From CADEFF01 sp964569315 (lineage in GTDB: Bacteria > Pseudomonadota > Alphaproteobacteria > Dongiales > Dongiaceae): a stretch of 14,670 nucleotides of DNA. Each line of letters opens with the position of its first letter. Positions within the stretch are counted from its first letter, which is position 1. The notes below the pieces were generated by a model. It did not search any database. It worked only from the letters and a program-made list of their open reading frames with translations, and was not told where the DNA came from. This document shows, piece after piece, positions 1 to 6,012 of the stretch. Location of the stretch: NCBI GenBank assembly GCA_964569315.1, contig CAZMUZ010000095.1:1-14670 (forward strand), in the 5' to 3' direction. The position numbers were made by a program, and so were the translations under genes.

Positions 1-267
1 ATCCTCGACCCCGCCATCTTCGCCGAGCTCGCCCGCCACGAACGCGGCGCCGGCAACGAGATCCAGCTCACCGATGCGATGGCGAAGCTGATCGGCCGGC
101 AGCCCTTCCACGGCTATCGCTTCGTCGGACGCCGGTTCGATTGCGGCGACAAGGCCGGTTTCATCGAGGCCACCATCGCTTACGCGCTCGAACATGCGAC
201 GATCGGCAAGGCGACGCGCGACATGGTGCGCCGCTTCGCCGAGGGGATCGAGCACGACGGCGCCTGA
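1..267 (+). CDS. galU: UTP-glucose-1-phosphate uridylyltransferase, 3' end (partial)
   Basis: The reading frame is open from the first base of the window and ends at a TGA, giving the last 88 residues; the N-terminus lies outside the window. GalU joins UTP and glucose-1-phosphate to make UDP-glucose and pyrophosphate in the cytoplasm. The visible part has the family's C-terminal signatures: an ILDPAIF start, GAGNEIQLTDA at visible residues 16-26 (usual form GAGGEIQLTDA), and FDCGDKAGF at about 46-54, followed by the usual helical tail with an alanine-rich AYAL stretch. The nucleotide-binding N-terminal domain cannot be checked. The next gene encodes UDP-glucose dehydrogenase, which uses the GalU product, so the order fits one pathway. 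The 148-base gap to that gene leaves open whether they share a transcript. Confidence 0.93.
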   Translation: MLDPAIFAELARHERGAGNEIQLTDAMAKLIGRQPFHGYRFVGRRFDCGDKAGFIEATIAYALEHATIGKATRDMVRRFAEGIEHDGA

Positions 268-331
268 GGGGAAGACCGGGCGACGGGATGCCGATGATGA
301 CGGCGTGCGGGAAGCGTTCTCCTGTCGGGGG

Positions 332-398
332 AGCGGCGGTGCGCCGGCCGCGATCGATGGCGGGCGAAGAGCGGCTCCATTGCCGCGGCGCCGCCGCT
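332..398. repeat. Imperfect inverted repeat between galU and ugd
   Basis: Bases 332-342 can pair with 388-398 (core AGCGGCGG / CCGCCGCT, one G-U pair) around a loop of about 45 bases. There is no T-run after it, so it is not a convincing intrinsic terminator. In sequence this GC-rich such a pairing may be chance. It could also be a leader structure ahead of ugd. Confidence 0.2.
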
Positions 399-415
399 GA
401 AGAGGGGGTTCGGAG

Positions 416-1720
416 ATGAAGGTCGTGATGATCGGCGCCGGCTATGTCGGCCTCGTCTCCGGCGCCTGTTTCTCGGAGTTCGGCCTCGATGTGATCTGCG
501 TCGACAAGGATGCGGACCGCATCGAGGAGCTGCGCAAGGGGCGGATCCCGATCTTCGAGCCCGGCCTCGAGAATCTGGTCGGCGGCAATGTCCGCAACGG
601 GCGGCTTTCCTTCACGACCGAGCTCAAGCCGGCGGTGGCCGGCGCCGATGCCGTCTTCATCGCGGTCGGAACGCCGAGCCGGCGCGGCGATGGCCATGCG
701 GACCTGACTTATGTCTATCAGGCGGCGCGCGAGATTGCGGCGGCGATGACCGGCTATCTCGTGGTGGTGACGAAATCGACGGTGCCGGTCGGCACCGGTC
801 GCGAGGTCGGGCGGATCATCGCCGAGGCGCGGCCCGACCTCGAGTTCGACGTGGTCTCGAACCCGGAATTCCTGCGCGAAGGCTCGGCGATCAACGATTT
901 CATGCGGCCGGACCGCGTGGTGATCGGCGCCGAATCCGAGCGCGCGCGCGAGGTGATGCGGCGGCTCTACCGGCCGCTCTACCTGATCGAGACGCCGATC
1001 GTCTTCACCGGGCTCGAAACCTCGGAGCTCATCAAATACGCGGCGAACAGCTTCCTCGCCGCCAAGATCACCTTCATCAACGAGATCGCGGATCTTTGCG
1101 AGAAGGTGAATGCCGACGTGCATGACGTGGCGCGCGGCATCGGCCTCGACGGGCGCATCGGCCGCAAGTTCCTCCATCCGGGGCCGGGCTATGGCGGCTC
1201 CTGCTTCCCGAAGGACACGCTGGCGCTGGTGAAGACCGCCCAGGACGCCGGCGCGCCGCTCAGCATCATCGAGGCGGTCGTCGCCGCCAACGAGCGCCGC
1301 AAGGCACGGATGGCCGACGCGGTCGTCGCCATCTGCGGCGGATCGGTCAAGGGCAAGCGCATCGCCGTGCTCGGCCTCACCTTCAAGCCCAATACGGACG
1401 ACATGCGCGACAGCCCGAGCCTCGCGATCCTGCCGGCGCTCCAGGCGGCCGGCGCGACGCTGGCGGCCTTCGATCCGGAAGGCATGGCGGAGGCGAGGAA
1501 GCTGATGCCCGGGATCGCCTATTGCGCCACTGCCGAGGAAGCGATGACGGGTGCCGACGCGCTGCTGCTGCTCACCGAATGGAACGAGTTCCGCGCGCTC
1601 GATCCGCAGCGCATCAAATCGCTGCTCCGCACGCCGGTTGTGATCGATTTGCGCAATGTCTACAACCCGGCTGACATGCGCGCGGCCGGCCTGCACTATT
1701 CGAGCGTCGGCCGCCCCTAG
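416..1720 (+). CDS. ugd: UDP-glucose 6-dehydrogenase
   Basis: This cytoplasmic enzyme oxidises UDP-glucose in two NAD+-dependent steps to UDP-glucuronate, a precursor of acidic exopolysaccharides and LPS sugars. The 434-residue length is typical. The N-terminal Rossmann domain has the GxGxxG motif at residues 7-12 (GAGYVGL at 7-13). Next come TKSTVPVGT at 119-127 and NPEFLREG at 149-156. The central helix carries SELIKYAANSF, with Lys207 and Asn211 in the catalytic positions. The nucleophile Cys263 sits in GGSCFPKDT (260-268), with Asp267 nearby. The C-terminal UDP-binding domain begins at about residue 310 and includes GLTFKPNTDDMRDSPS. The ATG at 416 has an AGAGGGGG ribosome binding site at 401-408, seven bases away. 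It lies between galU and a phosphohexomutase, which supports a nucleotide-sugar role. Confidence 0.96.
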   Translation: MKVVMIGAGYVGLVSGACFSEFGLDVICVDKDADRIEELRKGRIPIFEPGLENLVGGNVRNGRLSFTTELKPAVAGADAVFIAVGTPSRRGDGHADLTYVYQAAREIAAAMTGYLVVVTKSTVPVGTGREVGRIIAEARPDLEFDVVSNPEFLREGSAINDFMRPDRVVIGAESERAREVMRRLYRPLYLIETPIVFTGLETSELIKYAANSFLAAKITFINEIADLCEKVNADVHDVARGIGLDGRIGRKFLHPGPGYGGSCFPKDTLALVKTAQDAGAPLSIIEAVVAANERRKARMADAVVAICGGSVKGKRIAVLGLTFKPNTDDMRDSPSLAILPALQAAGATLAAFDPEGMAEARKLMPGIAYCATAEEAMTGADALLLLTEWNEFRALDPQRIKSLLRTPVVIDLRNVYNPADMRAAGLHYSSVGRP

Positions 1721-1746
1721 GCTCCCCCCATCCCAAGGCCCCTCCG

Positions 1747-3138
1747 ATGAGCGCGCGTCATCGCTTCGATCCGTCCGTCCTCCGCGAATACGACATTCGC
1801 GGCATCGTCGGCAGCACCCTCGCGCCGGCCGACGCAACGGCCGTCGGCCGCGCCTTCGGTACGGTTCTCCTCGAGGCGGGCGCCGGCACGGTCGCCGTCG
1901 GCTATGACGGCCGGCGGAGCTCGCCCGAGCTCGAAGCGGCGCTGGTCGAGGGTCTGCGCGATGCGGGGATCGAGGTCTGGCGGGTCGGGCTCGGCCCCAC
2001 CCCCATGCTCTATTTCGCGACGACGGTGCTGGGCGCCGGCGGCGGCGTCATGGTGACGGGCTCGCATAATCCGCCGACCCATAACGGCTTCAAGATGATG
2101 CTCGGCAAGCGCTCCTTCTTCGGCGCCGACATCAAGCGGCTCGGGGAGATCGCGGCGGGCGGCGCCTATCGTTCGAAGGGCGCCCGGGGCGCCGCGATCG
2201 AGAAGCCGGTGCTCGACCGCTATGTGGAGCGGCTCCGCCAGGACTATCGCGGCGGCCGGGCGCTGACGGCCGTGTGGGATGCGGGGAACGGCGCCGCCGG
2301 CGAGGCGATGGCCCGTCTCGTGCGCCAGCTTCCCGGCAATCACACCCTCCTCAACGAGACGATCGACGGCACCTTTCCCGCCCATCATCCGGACCCGACC
2401 GAGCCGAAGAACCTGCGCCAGCTCCAAGCCGCGGTGGCGGCCGAGAAGGCCGATCTCGGCATCGCCTTCGACGGCGACGGCGACCGCATCGGGGTGGTGG
2501 ACGGCAAGGGCAGGATCCTCTGGGGCGACCAGCTCATGATCCTGCTCGCGCGCGACCTGCTCGCCGAGAAGCCGGGCTCGACCGTGATCGCCGACGTGAA
2601 GGCGAGCCAGGCGCTTTTCGACGAAGTGGCGCGGGCCGGCGGCAAGCCGCTGATGTGGCGGACCGGCCATTCCCTCATCAAGTCGAAGATGGCGGAGACC
2701 GGGGCGCCGCTCGCGGGCGAGATGAGCGGCCATATCTTCTTTGCTGACCGCTATTACGGCTATGACGATGCGCTCTATGCGGCGGTACGGCTGCTTTCGC
2801 TGCTGGCCCGGAGCCGGCAGTCGCTGACCGAGATGCGCGACGGCCTGCCGCATCTGGTGAACACGCCGGAGCTCCGCTTCCCCTCGACCGACGAGCGCAA
2901 GTTCGCCGTGGTGGCGGAGGTGAAGGCGCGCCTCGCGCAGGCCGGCGCCCAGGTTTCCGACATCGACGGGGTGCGGGTCACCACCCCCGACGGCTGGTGG
3001 CTGCTCCGTGCCTCGAATACGCAAGCCGTGCTGGTGGTGCGCTGCGAGGCGAGGGACGCGGCCGGGCTCGAGCGGTTGAAGCAGGCCGTCGTCGCGGCGC
3101 TGGCGGCGAGCGGTGTCGAGGCGCCTGGCTTCGTCTGA
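1747..3138 (+). CDS. Phosphomannomutase/phosphoglucomutase (alpha-D-phosphohexomutase family)
   Basis: This enzyme interconverts hexose 6-phosphates and 1-phosphates through a phosphoserine, supplying glucose-1-P for GalU and mannose-1-P for GDP-mannose. The 463 residues fit the AlgC/ManB type. All four domain landmarks are visible: YDIRGIV near residue 15; the active-site serine Ser106 in TGSHNPP (104-110); the metal loop DGDGDR at 242-247; the sugar-specificity loop GEMSGH at 324-329; and the phosphate-binding loop RASNTQ at 421-426. The GEMSGH form is typical of the dual-specificity AlgC-like branch, so I prefer that to a strict phosphoglucosamine mutase. The start is 26 bases after the ugd stop, with a modest AAGG at 1735-1738, which suggests co-transcription with ugd. 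Symbols used for relatives include algC, manB and pgm; sequence alone does not choose among them. Confidence 0.93.
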   Translation: MSARHRFDPSVLREYDIRGIVGSTLAPADATAVGRAFGTVLLEAGAGTVAVGYDGRRSSPELEAALVEGLRDAGIEVWRVGLGPTPMLYFATTVLGAGGGVMVTGSHNPPTHNGFKMMLGKRSFFGADIKRLGEIAAGGAYRSKGARGAAIEKPVLDRYVERLRQDYRGGRALTAVWDAGNGAAGEAMARLVRQLPGNHTLLNETIDGTFPAHHPDPTEPKNLRQLQAAVAAEKADLGIAFDGDGDRIGVVDGKGRILWGDQLMILLARDLLAEKPGSTVIADVKASQALFDEVARAGGKPLMWRTGHSLIKSKMAETGAPLAGEMSGHIFFADRYYGYDDALYAAVRLLSLLARSRQSLTEMRDGLPHLVNTPELRFPSTDERKFAVVAEVKARLAQAGAQVSDIDGVRVTTPDGWWLLRASNTQAVLVVRCEARDAAGLERLKQAVVAALAASGVEAPGFV

Positions 3139-3217
3139 CGCTTGCGTCCGATCGCCGCGGGCGAGGGAGCGCGCTCGCCGATCGGCAAGGTCCTGTCGGA
3201 AAACAAGGCGGGAAAGA

Positions 3218-3232
3218 CCGCGGGCGCCGCGG
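3218..3232 (-). terminator. Possible weak terminator of the D,D-carboxypeptidase gene
   Basis: Read on the - strand, a 6-bp GC stem (CCGCGG twice, three-base loop) lies just after the stop codon and is followed by TCTTTCC. The short T-run makes this a weak candidate. A second bulged inverted repeat at 3148-3153/3180-3185 and 3160-3165/3174-3179 occupies the rest of this 102-base convergent gap and has no T-run on either side. Confidence 0.25.
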
Positions 3233-3240
3233 CCGGGCGG

Positions 3241-4572
3241 TCAGTTCGAGCCGCCCATCGCGGCTTCGGCGACCCGCACGACGAGGCAGGCCGCGCTCTG
3301 CTGCTGGAGCTGCCGGCAGGCCTGCTCCGCTTCCTCGCGGGTGATCCCGACCAGGCGGGCGCGATAGAGCTTGCCGCTGTCTCCGTCGGAGGGCTCGACC
3401 GCAACATCCGCCGTGATGACCTCGCGCAGGGCCGCGGCGGCGTTGGTGGCGGCCAGATGGGCCGGGGCGAAGCGGCTGAAGGCGCCGACCTGGATGCCCC
3501 AGACCGCGTCCGGATTGGCCGCGGCGATGGTGGCCTCGAGCGCGGTGCTGTCGAGACTGGCGGCATAGCTCGCCGGAAGCTGGATGGCCGGCATCGGCGT
3601 CTCGGTACGGGTACCGGCTTCCGGATTGAGGACGGCGAGCGGTACGGCCGGCGCGGGCGGCTTCTCGCGCGGAACGATCCCGCTCGGCCCCTGGCTGGTG
3701 GCGACCTGGACGGTATCGCCGCCACCATCCACGCCGAAGCTGCGATCGAGCAGGCTCACCATCTGCGCGTCGCGCTTGGCCCAGGTGGAGCCGCCGAGCA
3801 CCACGCCGATGAGACGCTGGCCGTCGCGCACCGCGGAGGTCACGAGATTGTAGCCCGAGGCGCGGGTGTAGCCGGTCTTGAAGCCGTCGGCGCCAGGATA
3901 GTTCAACACCACGCGATTATGCGTCGTGTAGGTGCGGCTGCCATATTTGAACTTCCGGGCGCCGAAATAGTGATAGTACTGCGGGTAATCCTGGAGCAGC
4001 GCGATCGCCAGCACCGCCATGTCGCGGGCCGTGGTGTGCTGCGCCGGGTCCGGCAGACCGTGCGGATTGCGAAAGACGGTGTTCCTCATGCCGATGACCC
4101 TGCCGGCCTCGGTCATCTTGCGCGCGAAGGCTTCCTCGCTGCCGGAGATCGCCTCGGCGACCACGGTGGCGACGTCGTTCGCGGACTGGATCACGAGCGC
4201 GAAGATCGCCGTCTCGACCTTGATGGTCGAGCCCTTGCGCAAGCCGAGCTTGGTGGCCGGCTGCGCGGCGGCATGGCCGGAGACCGGCAGCGCCTGGTCG
4301 AGCGTTATCTTGCCGTTCTCGATCGCGTTGAACAGCAAGTAGAGCGTCATCATCTTGGTGAGGGACGCCGGGTAATTGATCTTGTCGGCGTTCTTCGCAT
4401 GCAGCACTTCGCCGGTCGCGGCGTCGACGATGATGTCGGCGTAGCCGGCGAAGGCGGGTGTCGGGCGGGCGAGCGCAACGGCAGCTCCGATCAGCAGCAA
4501 AAGCGCGATCAGAACAAAAGGAGTCCGCGTCCGGGGCGCTGTCCTCGCTAGGCGCATCCGCTCGTTCCCCAT
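3241..4572 (-). CDS. D-alanyl-D-alanine carboxypeptidase (S11, PBP5/6 type) with C-terminal SPOR domain
   Basis: This periplasmic serine peptidase trims the terminal D-Ala from peptidoglycan pentapeptides. The 443-residue protein has a signal sequence (positively charged to about residue 17, hydrophobic 18-34, likely cleavage after AFA at 40-42). The penicillin-binding catalytic triad of motifs is complete: SLTK at 70-73 with nucleophile Ser70, SAN at 130-132, and KTG at 232-234. After a Pro-rich linker (about 290-350) comes a SPOR-like domain at about 357-434, with WGIQVGAFSRF, which in this family binds denuded septal glycan and would target the enzyme to the division site. There is no C-terminal amphipathic membrane anchor of the E. 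coli DacA kind. The start is uncertain: the ATG at 4572 has GAGGGG directly abutting it, while Met6 (4557) has GGGGA eight bases upstream. Either start keeps the signal peptide. Confidence 0.94.
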   Translation of the reverse strand: MGNERMRLARTAPRTRTPFVLIALLLLIGAAVALARPTPAFAGYADIIVDAATGEVLHAKNADKINYPASLTKMMTLYLLFNAIENGKITLDQALPVSGHAAAQPATKLGLRKGSTIKVETAIFALVIQSANDVATVVAEAISGSEEAFARKMTEAGRVIGMRNTVFRNPHGLPDPAQHTTARDMAVLAIALLQDYPQYYHYFGARKFKYGSRTYTTHNRVVLNYPGADGFKTGYTRASGYNLVTSAVRDGQRLIGVVLGGSTWAKRDAQMVSLLDRSFGVDGGGDTVQVATSQGPSGIVPREKPPAPAVPLAVLNPEAGTRTETPMPAIQLPASYAASLDSTALEATIAAANPDAVWGIQVGAFSRFAPAHLAATNAAAALREVITADVAVEPSDGDSGKLYRARLVGITREEAEQACRQLQQQSAACLVVRVAEAAMGGSN

Positions 4573-4614
4573 CCCCTCAATCCCGGCCGCCTCGCCGTCG
4601 CGACTCGATTCGAG

Positions 4615-4643
4615 AAGATAAAAAATCTCAGTATTCCGGTCAA
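4615..4643 (-). promoter_or_regulatory. Sigma70-like promoter for the D,D-carboxypeptidase gene
   Basis: On the - strand a TTGACC -35 box (4638-4643) and a TATCTT -10 box (4615-4620) are separated by exactly 17 bases. Transcription would begin near 4608, giving a leader of about 35 bases. The surrounding AT-rich patch (about 4610-4675) stands out against the GC-rich genes. This is pattern matching to the consensus, not an experimental assignment. Confidence 0.6.
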
Positions 4644-4724
4644 CCTAATAGCAAGCCCTTTAAGAATGCTTTAACGTCGGACCATCGAAACGCACGGACC
4701 TGACCGTACCCGCCCATCAATCGA

Positions 4725-5429
4725 ATGCGCCCTTATCACCGACCTGTGCGCATCTGGCTTGGTGTGGCGCTCTCCCTCGCGATCGGCGCCTGCGCCTATC
4801 ACGGCGACTTCAACGATCCGATCCAGCGGCGGCTGCAATGGTTCAGCCTGCTCGACGGGGGCGACATCCGCGCCGCCTGCGCGGCCGGATCGCTCGATCG
4901 CTACCGGCTCGTCTATAACGCGCGCTATTCCGAGCAGGTGCGGATCTACGAGATCACGGCCGATGGCGCGGGCGGGGCCTATCTGGTGGCCCGGGCGCGC
5001 GGCGCCTCCACGAACCTGCTCGATTTCCGGATCGACGATCCGATGGGCATGTTCCGCTGGGACGAGTCGCAGGCGCGGCTGACGCCCGAGGAATTCGTCG
5101 CCTTCAAGTCGCGGCTCGATCTGGACGGCTTCGGCGCGCCGCCCGTCGGCGACCGCTTCTCCTCCACCCAGTTCTACTGGGTGGCGAGCGGCTGCCAGGA
5201 CGGCGTCCACAAGTTCGGCGCCTGGCGCTACCCCTCCGACCGCTTCCGCGCGATGACCGTGCCGGCCTTCCTCTTCGCCAAGGACAAGACCGGTCGCCCG
5301 GTCAACGAGCCGCGCGGCGTCGGCGGCGGCGACTATGCGGGTTCGCCCGGCCGCACCGGCGAGAGCGGCAGCGACGCGCCGTTCCTCATCACCATCGAGG
5401 CCGATGGCCTCGGCGGGACGCCGCGATGA
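4725..5429 (+). CDS. Uncharacterised lipoprotein
   Basis: I do not recognise a named family. The 234-residue product starts with a basic segment (RPYHRPVR) and a hydrophobic stretch (10-20) ending in a lipobox, AIGAC, so Cys23 should be lipidated. Residue +2 is Ala, which favours sorting to the outer membrane. The mature part is soluble-looking, rich in aromatic and charged residues, with two further cysteines (52 and 157) that could form a disulfide and a conserved-looking HKFGAWRYPSDRF segment at about 162-174. A Gly-rich stretch (about 198-215) precedes the C-terminus. No Shine-Dalgarno sequence is obvious for the ATG at 4725, and a GTG at 4746 would give a shorter but still valid signal peptide. 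It is divergent from the carboxypeptidase gene and upstream of clpS on the same strand, but a promoter for clpS lies between them, so a functional link to Clp is not implied. Confidence 0.75.
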   Translation: MRPYHRPVRIWLGVALSLAIGACAYHGDFNDPIQRRLQWFSLLDGGDIRAACAAGSLDRYRLVYNARYSEQVRIYEITADGAGGAYLVARARGASTNLLDFRIDDPMGMFRWDESQARLTPEEFVAFKSRLDLDGFGAPPVGDRFSSTQFYWVASGCQDGVHKFGAWRYPSDRFRAMTVPAFLFAKDKTGRPVNEPRGVGGGDYAGSPGRTGESGSDAPFLITIEADGLGGTPR

Positions 5430-5588
5430 AGGCCGGCCGGTCGCATCCTGCCGACCGGCACGCGACGGTGCCTGCTACTTACGCCGGCGAAACCGCCCGC
5501 CGGGGTATCCGTCGCCGGCGGCCGCCGCTAAGAATTGCTTCAAGAAGCGCGCGCAAAGTCGTGATGGCGGCCCGACGGCAACGGCCCT

Positions 5589-5617
5589 TTTACCGCGCTG
5601 CGGCAATTCCATATATT
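5589..5617 (+). promoter_or_regulatory. Sigma70-like promoter for clpS-clpA
   Basis: TTTACC (5589-5594) and TATATT (5612-5617) are spaced by 17 bases and lie in the only AT-rich patch of the 249-base gap before clpS. Transcription would start near 5624, about 55 bases before the clpS ATG. The -10 box matches the consensus at five of six positions and the -35 box at four of six. Confidence 0.5.
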
Positions 5618-5678
5618 AGGGGCGCCAATCGACGGCTCGGGCAATGACCAAGGCCTGACAACGAGGGTCGGGCAAGGA

Positions 5679-6005
5679 ATGAGCGGGACCGATAGGAACG
5701 ACAGAGACGATCGCGAGACGGGGATCGTCGTCAAGAGCAAGGCCAAGACGAAGAAGCCCTCGATGTACAAGGTGCTTCTGCTCAACGACGACTACACCCC
5801 GATGGAGTTCGTGGTGCATGTGTTGGAGCGTTTCTTCAACAAGACCCGCGAGGACGCGACGCGAATCATGCTGCATGTTCATCGCCGGGGCGTCGGCGTT
5901 TGCGGTGTCTATACCTACGAGGTGGCAGAAACCAAGGTGAACCAGGTCATCGACTTCGCACGCAAGCACGAGCATCCGCTGCAATGCACGTTGGAGAAGG
6001 AGTAG
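5679..6005 (+). CDS. clpS: ATP-dependent Clp protease adaptor ClpS
   Basis: ClpS binds N-end-rule substrates (proteins with a bulky N-terminal Leu, Phe, Trp or Tyr) and hands them to ClpA for degradation by ClpAP. The 108-residue protein has a disordered, charged N-terminal extension (1-28) that in this family enters the ClpA pore, then the ClpS core. Pocket residues known from E. coli ClpS are all visible with an offset of two: Asn36, Asp37 and Asp38 in NDDYTPMEF, gatekeeper Met42, and His68 in MLHVHRRG. The C-terminal HPLQCTLEKE is also canonical. The ATG at 5679 is preceded by AAGGA directly and by GAGGG 11 bases upstream. clpA follows after seven bases, so the two genes form one transcription unit. 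Confidence 0.97.
   Translation: MSGTDRNDRDDRETGIVVKSKAKTKKPSMYKVLLLNDDYTPMEFVVHVLERFFNKTREDATRIMLHVHRRGVGVCGVYTYEVAETKVNQVIDFARKHEHPLQCTLEKE
5997..6002 (+). promoter_or_regulatory. Shine-Dalgarno of clpA inside the end of clpS
   Basis: AAGGAG lies within the last codons of clpS and ends 10 bases before the clpA ATG at 6013. Its position means ribosomes finishing clpS cross the clpA initiation site, so translational coupling of adaptor and unfoldase is likely. Confidence 0.6.
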
Positions 6006-6012
6006 CCCGCCC

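Noticed and set aside
161..3024. Long open frames on the - strand opposite ugd and the phosphohexomutase
   Set aside because: They are Arg/His/Asp-rich with no family motifs and lie exactly opposite strongly conserved genes. This is expected from high GC at third codon positions.
5426..5647. Small + strand frame of 73 codons whose ATG overlaps the lipoprotein stop
   Set aside because: The ATGA overlap is tempting, but the product is Arg-rich, lacks any recognisable motif and runs through the clpS promoter. There is no separate ribosome binding site evidence beyond chance.
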